Shown here: piece by piece, positions 8,540-17,466 of the stretch
How the letters are laid out: each line of letters opens with the position of its first letter
How positions within the stretch are numbered: the stretch's first letter is position 1
NCBI GenBank assembly: GCA_002171515.1
Contig: NHEP01000047.1
Span: 1 to 44,464, forward strand
Direction of reading: 5' to 3'
Source: a bacterium TMED88
Lineage (GTDB): Bacteria > Myxococcota_A > UBA9160 > UBA4427
Length of the DNA: 44,464 nucleotides
Program-made: the position numbers and the translations under genes
Notes under the pieces: model-generated
The model's input: only the letters and a program-made list of their open reading frames with translations
Databases searched by the model: none
Told to the model about the DNA's origin: nothing

Positions 8540-9547
8540 ATGAAGATCGATGCTGGGTTGATGGGACCTCTGAAAGACATTCCGAAGGCTGCGGCCCTGC
8601 TTGAGTCCCAGGGATTTAACGGCGCCATTACCGCCGAAATGGCCCACGACCCCTTTTTCCCCCTGCTCGTCGCCGCAGAGCACACCGAGCGGATCGAACT
8701 GATGACGTCGATCGCGGTCGCCTTTTCCCGAAGCCCCATGATCATGGCCAATCTCGCCAACGACCTGCAGAGCTACTCCCAAGGAAGATTTGTCTTAGGC
8801 ATCGGATCACAAATCAAGCCCCACATCACGAAACGATTCAGTATGCAGTGGGCCAAACCCGCTGCGCAGATGCGCGAGTTTATTCTCGCCATGCGCGCCA
8901 TTTGGGACTGCTGGTATCAAGATGAAAAACTTGACTTCCGTGGCGACTTCTACACCCATACGCTGATGACACCCATGTTCACCCCCACCGACAACCCCCA
9001 CGGCGCCCCCCCGGTTCTCCTGGCGGCGGTCGGCCCGAAGATGACAGAAGTGGCCGGCGAAGTGGCGGATGGCATGATCGTCCATGCTTTTACGACAGCC
9101 CGATACCTGCAGGAAGTCACCCTGCCGGCGATCGAAAGAGGGCTCGCGAAAAGCGGACGAAACCGTTCGGACTTCCAGGTCTCCTACCCGGGCTTCATCG
9201 TGACGGGGCAGGACGAAAAAGAATGGGAGCAGAGCCGGACCGCAGTGGCCCGACAACTCGCCTTCTACGGATCAACTCCGGCCTACAAGGGCGTCCTCGA
9301 CCTTCATGGTTGGGGCGAGCTCCAAGCCGAGCTCAACGCCATGTCGAAACGCGGCGAGTGGGTCGCGATGGGTGAGCGCATTACCGACGAGATCCTTGAG
9401 GAATTTGCCATCGTGGCCCAGCCCCACGACGTCGCCCGTGCGTTGAAAGCTCGGTTTGGTGGAATCGTCGACCGAACCACCTGCACTTTCCCGCACGCCT
9501 CAGACGAGGAGCGCAACCAGTACCTTGAAGAGTTGCGAGGCGCCTAG
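8540..9547 (+). CDS. LLM-class F420-dependent oxidoreductase
   Basis: Luciferase-like oxidoreductase of 335 residues. The pattern fits the group of F420-dependent enzymes that open with MKIDAGL and carry GFNGAITAEMAHDPFFPLLVAAEHTERIELMTSIAVAFSRSP, followed by GRFVLGIGSQIKPHITKRFSM and, late, PPVLLAAVGPKMTEVAGEVADGMIVHAF, all characteristic barrel segments. The C-terminal 100 residues (LHGWGELQAELNAMSKRGEW) are typical of this subgroup. Start: the GAGAGGAG site directly abuts ATG 8531 but is correctly spaced (9 bases) for ATG 8540, so 8540 is preferred. The reaction is unknown; family members oxidise or reduce alcohols, aldehydes or alkenes with F420. A GC-rich hairpin follows the stop codon. 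Confidence 0.87.
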   Translation: MKIDAGLMGPLKDIPKAAALLESQGFNGAITAEMAHDPFFPLLVAAEHTERIELMTSIAVAFSRSPMIMANLANDLQSYSQGRFVLGIGSQIKPHITKRFSMQWAKPAAQMREFILAMRAIWDCWYQDEKLDFRGDFYTHTLMTPMFTPTDNPHGAPPVLLAAVGPKMTEVAGEVADGMIVHAFTTARYLQEVTLPAIERGLAKSGRNRSDFQVSYPGFIVTGQDEKEWEQSRTAVARQLAFYGSTPAYKGVLDLHGWGELQAELNAMSKRGEWVAMGERITDEILEEFAIVAQPHDVARALKARFGGIVDRTTCTFPHASDEERNQYLEELRGA

Positions 9548-9553
9548 TCTTTG

Positions 9554-9585
9554 GGGACGCCCCGGCCTTGGCCCGGGGGCGTCCC
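9554..9585 (+). terminator. GC-rich hairpin after LLM gene
   Basis: Perfect 10-base stem GGGACGCCCC / GGGGCGTCCC with a 12-base loop, starting 6 bases after the LLM stop codon. No T run follows, so it is either a weak intrinsic terminator, an RNA-stabilising 3' structure, or a Rho-assisted stop. The next gene starts about 100 bases downstream. Confidence 0.45.
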
Positions 9586-9688
9586 ATCGCCTGCCGGACT
9601 CTCCACGTTGGAGACCCCCGAAAAGAAATCCCCGAAAATGAAGCAGCGCGATACCCTTTCGGCGACAAAAGGCTGAAGGAGTCGCCCG

Positions 9689-11509
9689 ATGAAGATCCGC
9701 GAATTTGGCCAATCCATCGCGCACGTCGACCTCAGCACGGGGGAGACATCGATCCGCCCCGCCCCACAAGAGTGGGTTCGAAAATATGTGGGCGGCCGCG
9801 GCTTAGGGGTTCGGTACCTCTTCGAAGCGGGCCCAGAGGTCGAGGCCTTCTCTCCGGAAAACCCTCTGATCTTCATGAATGGCCCCCTCACCGGAACCGA
9901 AATGAGCATGAGCGGGCGATGGGCCTGTGTGACCAAATCGCCTCTCACGGGGACTGTCACCGATAGCCACCAAGGTGGCTGGACCGCCGCGAGACTCCGC
10001 TGGGCCGGGCTGGACGGAGTCGTCTTCACCGGGCGTGCCCAATCCCCTCAATATGCCTTCATTGAAAACGGGAACATCGCCCTGCGAGATGCCAGTGAAA
10101 TCTGGGGACACGGCGTCCATAAAACTGTGGCCTTCTTCCAGGAACGCTACGGAGCACAGGATCTTTCGGTCTGCGCGATTGGTCCCTCCGGCGAAACCCG
10201 CGGGCGCTTCGCCGCCTGGGTGAACGAAGACGATCGCGCTTTTGGCCGTGGCGGAACCGGGGCCATCGGCGGGGACAAGCATCTGAAGGCCATCGTGATC
10301 CGCGCCACTCGAGCGCGGAGCGAGGACGTGGATCCCGAGCAATGGCGTCTGGTTAGACGCGAAATGCTCGACCATATTCGAGACGAGAAGAACATCACGA
10401 GCCCCAAGAAGGGCGGGCTATCGGTCTATGGCACCAACGTATTGATGAACGTCACCAACAGCATCGGTGCACTCGGAACAAGAAACAGCCAAGGCACACA
10501 CTTCGGAGAACGTGCAGAAAAAATCAGCGGCGAATTCGTCGAGGAGAACATTCTCGTTCATGACCCCACCTGTCATGCCTGCCCGGTCGCCTGCAAAAAA
10601 GAAGTCGAGATCAAGGAAGGACCCCACGCGGGGCTCCGGATGGAGAGCATCGAATACGAGCCAGCGTGGTCTCTCGGAGCCAATTGCGACAACGATGACG
10701 TCCATTCGATTGCCAAGCTGATTGATCAATGCAACGACCTGGGAATGGACCCAATCGAACTCGGCAATGTCTTCTCCATGTATATGGAGGCCAGCGAACG
10801 AGGCTGGCTCGAAGGTCTCCCGGCGCTCAAATGGGGAGACCGCCAAACGATGGTCGCGCTCACCGAAGCAATCGGACGCAGAGAGGAACCCCTCGGCGAC
10901 CTCTTGGCGGAAGGGACGCTTCGCGGCGCACAACACCTTGGCCATCCCGAGATCGCGATGGTGGTGAAGGGGCAAGCCGTCCCCGCCTACGACCCACGAG
11001 GGCTGAAGGGAATGGGACTGGGTTATGCGACCAGCAACCGAGGCGCTTGTCACTTACGCGCCTACGTCGCCGCCGCAGAGCTGGGTGTCGTGGCCATCGA
11101 AGCCGACCCCCTCGCATGGTCGGGTAAGGGGGAACTGGTCAAGACCTTTCAAGACCTCCACGCCTGTGGCGACAGCATGGACCTCTGCAAGTTCAGCTCC
11201 TTTGCCCAGGGAGCCGATGAGTACGCCGCACAGCTCACTACCGCCTACAGCCAATCGTGGAGTGGAGAAGATGTCATGACCGCCGGCGAGCGCATCTACA
11301 ACTTAGAGCGCCATTACAACAACCTCGCAGGCTTCGGCCCCGGCTCAGACACCCTGCCCCGCCGCTTCCTTGAGGAACCATCCACTGAGGCCGGCTCAAA
11401 GGGGCATGTTTCTGAACTGCCCGAGATGCTGACCGAGTACTACGCCGCCCGGGGCTGGAAGAATGGAGTTGTCCCGCCTGCGAAACTCGCCGCTCTTGAA
11501 ATCCCGTAA
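9689..11509 (+). CDS. Aldehyde ferredoxin oxidoreductase family (tungstoenzyme)
   Basis: A 606-residue member of the tungsten-bis-pyranopterin aldehyde:ferredoxin oxidoreductase family, which oxidises aldehydes to acids (or runs in reverse) with ferredoxin. The N-terminal domain has VGGRGLGVRYLF and NGPLTGTEMSMSGRW. The [4Fe-4S] cluster ligands are Cys295, Cys298, Cys302 (CHACPVAC) and Cys500 (DLCKFS). The pterin-binding region is DPRGLKGMGLGYATSNRGACHLRAY. Start ATG 9689 follows GAAGGAG. A MoaD-like carrier lies 26 bases downstream, and no ferredoxin or other electron-transfer gene is nearby. The family is best known from anaerobes; here it sits among oxygen-dependent enzymes, so an oxygen-tolerant or micro-oxic role is possible. 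Aldehyde substrate unknown. Confidence 0.92.
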   Translation: MKIREFGQSIAHVDLSTGETSIRPAPQEWVRKYVGGRGLGVRYLFEAGPEVEAFSPENPLIFMNGPLTGTEMSMSGRWACVTKSPLTGTVTDSHQGGWTAARLRWAGLDGVVFTGRAQSPQYAFIENGNIALRDASEIWGHGVHKTVAFFQERYGAQDLSVCAIGPSGETRGRFAAWVNEDDRAFGRGGTGAIGGDKHLKAIVIRATRARSEDVDPEQWRLVRREMLDHIRDEKNITSPKKGGLSVYGTNVLMNVTNSIGALGTRNSQGTHFGERAEKISGEFVEENILVHDPTCHACPVACKKEVEIKEGPHAGLRMESIEYEPAWSLGANCDNDDVHSIAKLIDQCNDLGMDPIELGNVFSMYMEASERGWLEGLPALKWGDRQTMVALTEAIGRREEPLGDLLAEGTLRGAQHLGHPEIAMVVKGQAVPAYDPRGLKGMGLGYATSNRGACHLRAYVAAAELGVVAIEADPLAWSGKGELVKTFQDLHACGDSMDLCKFSSFAQGADEYAAQLTTAYSQSWSGEDVMTAGERIYNLERHYNNLAGFGPGSDTLPRRFLEEPSTEAGSKGHVSELPEMLTEYYAARGWKNGVVPPAKLAALEIP

Positions 11510-11535
11510 GGGCGCGCCAGGAGGCCTCCTGACTC

Positions 11536-11814
11536 ATGCAGGTCAAGCTTTACGCCACCCTCCGCGCTCTCGCGGGCGTCACGACCCTCGAATTGCCTTT
11601 GGCCGATGGGGCCACCGTTCGACAGCTTGCCGAATGCCTGGCGGAACACTGCCCCGCCCTGGCCGCGCAGATCTTCGAGCCCTCGGGCGAACTCTCTCGT
11701 CGAGTTCACTTCATGGTCGATGGCCGAAATAGCCGCTGGCTTCCCCAAGGCTCCGAAACGCCACTTCACAGCCGCCAGACCCTGGATGTTTTCCCGCCCG
11801 CCGCGGGCGGTTGA
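11536..11814 (+). CDS. MoaD/ThiS-family sulfur carrier
   Basis: A 92-residue ubiquitin-fold protein ending in Gly-Gly, the C-terminus that MoeB-type enzymes adenylate and thiocarboxylate. The beta-grasp pattern is clear (MQVKLYATLRALAGVTTLELPLADG, RRVHFMVDGRN, LDVFPPAAGG). As a MoaD paralogue it would donate sulfur for the dithiolene of the pyranopterin needed by the oxidoreductase gene just upstream; dedicated MoaD copies beside tungstoenzyme genes are known. The ribosome site AGGAGG is half of a perfect 12-base palindrome (11519-11530), which may slightly limit its access. It is the last gene of the two-gene operon and faces the convergent channel gene. Confidence 0.85.
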   Translation: MQVKLYATLRALAGVTTLELPLADGATVRQLAECLAEHCPALAAQIFEPSGELSRRVHFMVDGRNSRWLPQGSETPLHSRQTLDVFPPAAGG

Positions 11815-11870
11815 CTTCATCGAGCGCGCCTGACCGGCCCTGCTTCAAACGGTCCCGCATTGATCGCCCC

Positions 11871-14438
11871 TCAAACCTTGGGCGCGTCGATCACGTGGAT
11901 ATCCCGCTGCGGGAATGGGATTTCGATCCCCTCTTCTCTCAATTTGCGACTCATCGAAACGCAAATTCGACTGCGGATCCGGCTGTAGTGATCAAAGTCA
12001 CTGGTCCACGCGCGCACTTCAAAATCCAGCGAACTGTCACCAAAATCTTGAAATAGAACATAAGGCTCCGGAGCTTCCAATACCCCTTCAGTCGCAGCCG
12101 CCGCTTCCGCCAACAGCCCCATGATCACCTCCGGATCATTGCCGTACGCGACACCAATCGGAATCTCAAAACGCCGACGGCGATCGGACTTCGTCCAGTT
12201 GGTCACTTCCTCGGAAATAAAGTTCGCGTTCGGAACGATGACCTCAGCGCCCTGCCATGTGCGAACCGTACTCGAGCGAATCCCGATCCGCTGAATTGCC
12301 CCCGCTACAGCCCCCATTGCCACCGTGTCACCCACTTGGATAGGGCGTTCGGTCAAGAGAATCACGCCGGAAATAAAATTATTCACGATCGTCTGAAGCC
12401 CAAAACCGACCCCCACCCCAAAAGCACCCGTCAGCAGCGTCGCGCGATTCGCATCGAATCCGAGAGCGATCACTGCAAAGATAAATCCCGCAATCACAAA
12501 GGCATAATGGAGCAACGTCTTGATCGCATACGGGCGACCACGCTCAACCTCTGCGCTGTCAAAGACCTCCTCGGAAAGGACAAATTGAATAAAGCGCGAG
12601 GCCCACATCGAACCCACAAAAACAGCCACCGCAGCGACCACGTTCCCCACAGTCAAGGTCACCTGGGGAAGTGGAATTTGTGCAGCCAGTAGCCCTTGAA
12701 GTGCGGTTTTGACTTGCTCCCACACTTCGAGTCGCAAAAGCAAGGCTTGAAGAATGAGGGCCCACGCGACCAGCCACATCAAAAAATTGGCCCGATCCCG
12801 TAAAAGATCCCGATTACGCCGAACCAGGGCCAGATTCTCTAATGGCCAGACGCGCATCAAAAGGACGAGAAATCCATCGACCACAAGAACCGTTCCATAC
12901 AAAACAATGGCGCCGTAGATGCCCATCATGAGGGTGCCGCCGACCAGCCCAGCCAATGCCCCATAGCCCACAATTTCAGCCAGCACGCAGCCGAAAGAGG
13001 CAATGGAAACCACCCGAAGAATCCTGCCGATGGCCCTAAAAGAAGCCTTTGAAGCCACCTCGGAAGGAATGGCATTCATGCGCGAAGGGCGCAGGGTCCA
13101 AGCGGTCCAAATTGCCAAAACCGACATATTCGCCAAGAAGAGCACTCTTGAGGTGACCACCGAGTCAACAAGCAACTGCTGGACATGATGGACGAAGTAG
13201 ACCGCCATCCCGAAAGTAAGCATCGGATAAACCGGCCGGTCGACAATTTGCCGAAGCACAATCACCGCCGGAATCAGAGTGGCCGCACCAAACAGCGGCC
13301 CGAGGGGGCCGACGGCCAGCTCTCTAAAAAACCAAAGGCCTGAAAAGAAAGCAATCAAAAAGCTGAGGGCAATCGGCCGTTGAAAAATACCGCGAACCGC
13401 TTGCATCTCGGGCTCTTTTCCGATCGCCGCATCGACCCGACCCCGCGCGAGCCACATCAGCACGATCAGTCCGACGACACAGGCCCCAAAACTGAGGACA
13501 AGCTGCCGATTGTGATCCCAATATCGAACCAAGATCTCCCGATCCCGCTTCACTTGCTCTTCAAGGTTGAGGGCAACAGTCCGGCGGTCTGAGGTTTTCC
13601 AAAAGCCCGGCTGCCAGAGCGCAGGGGTATCGCGCTCAAGCACCTCACTCACGGCTTGGCCTCGGGTCTGCGCGATCAGATTTTCATCACCGTCAGAGAG
13701 CTCGCTGAGGCTAGCCACATCACTTTGTAGGGCCAAAAGCCTCGCCTGCCGATCATTGACTTCAGTACTCGCCCCGTTCACGGCTTGAAGAACTTCATCA
13801 ATCTGCCGGATCACGTCGGGCGCTACACCCAGCCCCACTGCTCTAAGGCGGGTATCAGACCACAAGTGTTTAATTTGACGCAGGGTCTGAACCTGCTGCT
13901 CGACTTTATTGCCCTGCTCTTGTAGTCCGTTCTGAGTTTGTTCCAGCCGCCGATCCACCTGATCCCAGCCCGCCTGTAGTTGATCCAGGGAAAGGACCGA
14001 TGGTTTATGAGCGCGAACCATTGATGAACGGTGTAGCTGTCGATTGGCCCAGCTCCGAAGTTCGGGGATGGCATTGGCCGCCCTCGCCTCCTCCTCACTC
14101 GGCCGAGTGACCAGAAGAGTTTCCTTGATACGCTGCTTGGCCTGCTCGGATCGGACGCCAATTTCTGGCATCGGGACAAATTGGATCGAAGCCTTGTCCC
14201 CCTTCGCCGAGCCCGGGGCTTTTTTCGTCGTTTCGGATTCGACGGCGGCAGCCGCGGCGACGGCGGACTGAGCCCGGACCGCGACCGGTGCGGCGACCAC
14301 AAGAAGAGCCATGGCCGCGACCGCCCAACCCGCTCTACGGTTCGCCCAGTTCACGGCGCAGGGGCCTCGGTCCAGGGAAATCGCGGATCGAGAAGAATCG
14401 GATCGGGAGCGAAATCGCACAGCGTTTAGATTCGTCAT
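11871..14438 (-). CDS. Large mechanosensitive ion channel, MscS/MscK type
   Basis: An 855-residue inner-membrane channel that opens under membrane tension to release solutes during osmotic downshock. A long N-terminal region contains a signal-like hydrophobic stretch at about 38-56 ending in VRAQS. After it comes a charged, Gln-rich helical periplasmic domain to about residue 300, with heptad-like repeats (RRLEQTQNGLQEQGNKVEQQVQTL), then about eight to ten hydrophobic segments. Finally there is an MscS domain whose pore helix and beta domain read GVGVGFGLQTIVNNFISGVI, ERPIQVGDTV and GAEVIVPNANFISEEVTNW. The layout resembles MscK/MscM (YjeP) rather than the small MscS. Start ATG 14438 has only a weak ribosome site. 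The periplasmic domain supports a Gram-negative envelope. It is transcribed alone. Confidence 0.9.
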   Translation of the reverse strand: MTNLNAVRFRSRSDSSRSAISLDRGPCAVNWANRRAGWAVAAMALLVVAAPVAVRAQSAVAAAAAVESETTKKAPGSAKGDKASIQFVPMPEIGVRSEQAKQRIKETLLVTRPSEEEARAANAIPELRSWANRQLHRSSMVRAHKPSVLSLDQLQAGWDQVDRRLEQTQNGLQEQGNKVEQQVQTLRQIKHLWSDTRLRAVGLGVAPDVIRQIDEVLQAVNGASTEVNDRQARLLALQSDVASLSELSDGDENLIAQTRGQAVSEVLERDTPALWQPGFWKTSDRRTVALNLEEQVKRDREILVRYWDHNRQLVLSFGACVVGLIVLMWLARGRVDAAIGKEPEMQAVRGIFQRPIALSFLIAFFSGLWFFRELAVGPLGPLFGAATLIPAVIVLRQIVDRPVYPMLTFGMAVYFVHHVQQLLVDSVVTSRVLFLANMSVLAIWTAWTLRPSRMNAIPSEVASKASFRAIGRILRVVSIASFGCVLAEIVGYGALAGLVGGTLMMGIYGAIVLYGTVLVVDGFLVLLMRVWPLENLALVRRNRDLLRDRANFLMWLVAWALILQALLLRLEVWEQVKTALQGLLAAQIPLPQVTLTVGNVVAAVAVFVGSMWASRFIQFVLSEEVFDSAEVERGRPYAIKTLLHYAFVIAGFIFAVIALGFDANRATLLTGAFGVGVGFGLQTIVNNFISGVILLTERPIQVGDTVAMGAVAGAIQRIGIRSSTVRTWQGAEVIVPNANFISEEVTNWTKSDRRRRFEIPIGVAYGNDPEVIMGLLAEAAAATEGVLEAPEPYVLFQDFGDSSLDFEVRAWTSDFDHYSRIRSRICVSMSRKLREEGIEIPFPQRDIHVIDAPKV

Positions 14439-14624
14439 GGAAGAACTTTAGCCCGATTCAGACACGCTCTCGCCCATCTCCTCCGACTGGGGCGGGCTTG
14501 AAATCGCCTTCGGGAGCCGCGAGAGTCCGCAGGTCGTCAAAATCAGTGGCCGCCAGCGGAGGGAAAACCTCGCGCCCGGGATCGACCCACTTTCCGAGAG
14601 TCCCAATAAGGAGATCCTGCCATC

Positions 14625-15515
14625 ATGAAATTCGTCATTGCTGGCGCTTTTCAACCTTCAGCTCACCTGATTCCCATCGCGCGCGCAGCCGATGCAGCGG
14701 GCTACGAGGCCCTCGCTTTTTCGGACCATGTCGTTTACCCAGAGCGCCTTGACACACCCTATCCCTACACAGAGGATGGATCCCGCCGATACGACGAAGA
14801 TTCAGAATTCCCTGATGCATGGGTCGTCGCCGGAGCCTTAGCGGCCGTGACCTCAAAATTACGATTCACAAACAATGTTTTCGTGCTTCCCATGCGCAAC
14901 CCTTTTATGGTGGCCAAATCTGTTGCAACCGCAGCAGCGCTTTCAAATGACCGAATCACCCTTACGATTGGCGTGGGTTGGTCGAACGTCGAATTCGAGG
15001 TCGCAGGACAAAATTTTAAGCGGCGCGGCGCAAGGGCCGACGAAATGATCGAAGTCATGCGGAAGCTCTGGACGGGAAATATGATCGACCATGAGGGTGA
15101 GTTCTATCGATTCGATCGACTAAAAATGACCCCGCCCATTCCCAAGGCTCGAATTCCGATCTGGGTGGGGGGCATTTCCGACCGGGCCCTTAAACGAGCC
15201 GCCCGCAACGATGGCTGGCTCTCCGACCTTCAATCCAGTTCCGAAATTCTGAAGTGCGTGGAGAAAGTCCGAATCTACCGGCGTGAACTAGAACGGGCTG
15301 AAGGCTTTGATGTGATGGCGAGCGCCACCGATGCCCACGGACTAGACGGCTATCGCCGCCTTGAAGCGGGCGGCGTCACCCATATTCTCACCCTGCCCTG
15401 GGTGTTTTATCACGGTATGACCGAAAACCTAGACGAAAAGATCGACGGACTGCAGCGCTTCGCCGCAGATTTCGTCGAACCCATGCTCTCAAGTCGCCAA
15501 GGTATCGGTCAGTAA
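14625..15515 (+). CDS. LLM-class F420-dependent oxidoreductase
   Basis: Luciferase-like oxidoreductase of 296 residues from ATG 14625, preceded by AAGGAGATC. The sequence has AADAAGYEALAFSDHVVYPE, a family hallmark where the DH pair lies near the flavin/F420, then LRFTNNVFVLPMRNPFMVAKSVATAAALSNDRITLTIGVGW and PIWVGGISDRALKRAARNDGW. This subgroup is generally assigned to F420 on the basis of the GVGW and DHVV segments. Its final base lies only 4 bases from the end of the amidohydrolase gene on the opposite strand. The upstream 186 bases are shared with the divergent channel gene and show no clear promoter. The substrate is unknown. Confidence 0.88.
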   Translation: MKFVIAGAFQPSAHLIPIARAADAAGYEALAFSDHVVYPERLDTPYPYTEDGSRRYDEDSEFPDAWVVAGALAAVTSKLRFTNNVFVLPMRNPFMVAKSVATAAALSNDRITLTIGVGWSNVEFEVAGQNFKRRGARADEMIEVMRKLWTGNMIDHEGEFYRFDRLKMTPPIPKARIPIWVGGISDRALKRAARNDGWLSDLQSSSEILKCVEKVRIYRRELERAEGFDVMASATDAHGLDGYRRLEAGGVTHILTLPWVFYHGMTENLDEKIDGLQRFAADFVEPMLSSRQGIGQ

Positions 15516-15519
15516 AACC

Positions 15520-17253
15520 CTATTCAGCAAGAGCGCGGGCCGACTGAGGACCTCGGATCAACTTGCCGGGCAGCGCACCGGTTTCTTTCCCGTCTTGGAA
15601 GGTCACCTGCCCACTTTGGATCGTATACCGATACCCATCAATCTGCTGAATGAGCCGCTTCCCACCGGCGGGAAGGTCGTACACCATCTCGGGCGAGTGG
15701 ATTTTAAGCGCCTCAAAGTCGACAACGTTGACGTCGGCCTTCATCCCAGGGGCCAGTACGCCGCGATCTTCGAGGCCGTAGAAGTGAGCGGTGCGTCGGG
15801 TCTGATGCTCAACAATTTGCTCGATCGGAAATCGTTCGCCTCGTTCGCGATCGCGTACCCAATGCGTCAACAGGAAAGTTGGTACGCTGGCGTCACAGAT
15901 CAGACCACAATGAGCACCACCATCAGACAAACTAAAGATGGCCGAGGGATGTTCCATCATCTCCTTCAGGGCCTCAAAGCTTCCTCCCGCATAGCCGATC
16001 AGGGGCAAGTAAATGAGCCCCTTGCCTTCTCTTTCGAGCATCAAGTCGTAGGCGAGTTCACGGGGCTCGACCCCCTGTTTCTGAGCGATCGCCGCGAGAC
16101 TCTTCTCTGGTCCGGGTTCGTAGTCCGGCGGGTCGCCCAGGGGATACATCATGCTGAAAGCCCCGACGATCATCATCGCGGGCCCAGCCAAGTCTCCTTC
16201 AAAAACCGGTTGGCTCGCGAGGAGCTCCGCCTTCACGGCAGGGTCGCGCAATCGCTCTAGGCGCTTTTGGGGATCCATTTCTGCATAAGGCTCAAAAGCC
16301 GGTGAAAGCATGAAGGGATGAAAGCTGCTCTCCCAACCGAGGAGGAGTCCCGCCGGTCGTTGAGCGACCTGCGGCGTCAAGCAGCCCCCCTCCGCATGAT
16401 CTTCATCTACGGCGGCTAGCAATCTCTTGTATTGCAGGGGGTCCACGGGGCTCTGCAGGCAGGCGAAGGAAACCGGCCTCCCGGTTTCCTGACCCAAACG
16501 ACGCATCCAGGAAAGCTCATCTCCCTCCGGCGCCAAATCGCTGGCCACCTCAAAAACGCCGTGCCCCACCTCGCCGAGAACACGGCCTATGCCCATCAGC
16601 TCCGGATCGTCGGCATACGTCCCCGGAACCACATCCCCATCCTTGGCCCGATGCAACATGGTCCTGGAGGTCGAGAAGCCCAGAGCACCCGCCTCGAGTC
16701 CTTCCTTGACGATGGCCGCCATTTGCTCGATGTCTTCCGGAGTCGCCTTCTCATTCTCGGCCCCCCGTTGGCCCATCACATATGTACGAACAGCGCCATG
16801 AGGTACTTGGGTCGCCACATCGACGGACCGCGGCATCTTTTCCAACGCATTGAGATACTCGGGAAAGCTCTCCCATTGCCAATCGATGCCCTCATGCAAC
16901 GCAGTCCCCGGAATGTCCTCGACCCCTTCCATCAGACGCACGAGGAAATCTTCCTCGCCGGGCTTCACCGGCGCAAAGCCGACTCCACAGTTGCCCATTA
17001 CGAGGGTGGTCACACCATTCCAACCCGATGGCGTGAGATGCGGATCCCAAGTCACTTGCCCATCGTAGTGGGTATGCACATCCACCCAGCCCGGCAAAAC
17101 CAACAAACCCTGTGCATCAATTTCGCGCCGCCCCGGCCCGAGCCCCTCCCCCATGGCGACGATCTGATCTCCGTCGACCGCTACGTCCAGCTCGCGCGCG
17201 GGCGCTCCGGTTCCATCAATGACTTTTCCGCCCCGAATCACGAGATCATGCAT
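15520..17253 (-). CDS. D-aminoacylase-type amidohydrolase
   Basis: A 577-residue member of the amidohydrolase superfamily, N-acyl-D-amino-acid deacylase group. The N-terminal composite beta domain (DLVIRGGKVIDGTGAPARELDVAVDGD) leads to the metal motif GWVDVHTHYDGQ with His60 and His62. The barrel continues with GNCGVGFAPVKPG and GALGFSTSRTMLHRAKDG, and the catalytic Asp lies in SLSDGGAHCGLICD. The C-terminal strand set is APGMKADVNVVDF. Members of this branch hydrolyse N-acyl-D-amino acids or related amides; the long insertions here are common in environmental homologues with no tested substrate. Start ATG 17253 has GGAGGAAG seven bases ahead; a TTG at 17268 overlaps that site and is rejected. 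It diverges from the arylsulfotransferase-like gene. Confidence 0.88.
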   Translation of the reverse strand: MHDLVIRGGKVIDGTGAPARELDVAVDGDQIVAMGEGLGPGRREIDAQGLLVLPGWVDVHTHYDGQVTWDPHLTPSGWNGVTTLVMGNCGVGFAPVKPGEEDFLVRLMEGVEDIPGTALHEGIDWQWESFPEYLNALEKMPRSVDVATQVPHGAVRTYVMGQRGAENEKATPEDIEQMAAIVKEGLEAGALGFSTSRTMLHRAKDGDVVPGTYADDPELMGIGRVLGEVGHGVFEVASDLAPEGDELSWMRRLGQETGRPVSFACLQSPVDPLQYKRLLAAVDEDHAEGGCLTPQVAQRPAGLLLGWESSFHPFMLSPAFEPYAEMDPQKRLERLRDPAVKAELLASQPVFEGDLAGPAMMIVGAFSMMYPLGDPPDYEPGPEKSLAAIAQKQGVEPRELAYDLMLEREGKGLIYLPLIGYAGGSFEALKEMMEHPSAIFSLSDGGAHCGLICDASVPTFLLTHWVRDRERGERFPIEQIVEHQTRRTAHFYGLEDRGVLAPGMKADVNVVDFEALKIHSPEMVYDLPAGGKRLIQQIDGYRYTIQSGQVTFQDGKETGALPGKLIRGPQSARALAE

Positions 17254-17342
17254 GGGTTCTTCCTCCAACAGCGATTCTTCTGTTTCGGTTGTCGCCGCAA
17301 ATGATTTGCCACACGTTGGGTGGCGCCGCCCGAAAGAATAAC

Positions 17343-17360
17343 ACGCGACAAACGCGACAA
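17343..17360. repeat. Tandem 9-base direct repeat in divergent promoter region
   Basis: Two exact head-to-tail copies of ACGCGACAA lie in the 213-base interval between the amidohydrolase and the arylsulfotransferase-like gene. Direct repeats at helical-turn-like spacing (9 bases) can be activator or repressor sites. No protein is assigned. Confidence 0.4.
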
Positions 17361-17387
17361 CGGACCCAGGGGCCGGCTCGATCCAAA

Positions 17388-17435
17388 TTCGGCTCGGGAA
17401 GTCCGGAGGACTTCAGCGGCTTATACTGAGCCGAA
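17388..17435 (+). promoter_or_regulatory. Nested inverted repeats and -10 box upstream of ASST-like gene
   Basis: Outer arms TTCGGCTC (17388-17395) and GAGCCGAA (17428-17435) are exact complements. Inside lies a perfect dyad GAAGTCC-GGA-GGACTTC (17398-17414), then TATACT (17422-17427), a good -10 hexamer. No consensus -35 box is present where the inner dyad sits, which suggests an activator site replacing it or a repressor site covering it. The gene starts 40 bases after the -10. Confidence 0.5.
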
Positions 17436-17466
17436 ACGGCACCGATGGACCCAAAAAGGAGCGAAG

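Noticed and set aside
14439-14624. Repeated CGAGAGTCC and distant CTCTCG/CGAGAG pairing between the channel and LLM genes
   Set aside because: Short matches widely spaced; expected by chance at this composition.
17320-17466. N-terminal extension of the ASST-like protein
   Set aside because: It crosses the -10 box and the inverted repeats; ATG 17467 with AAGGAG is better supported.
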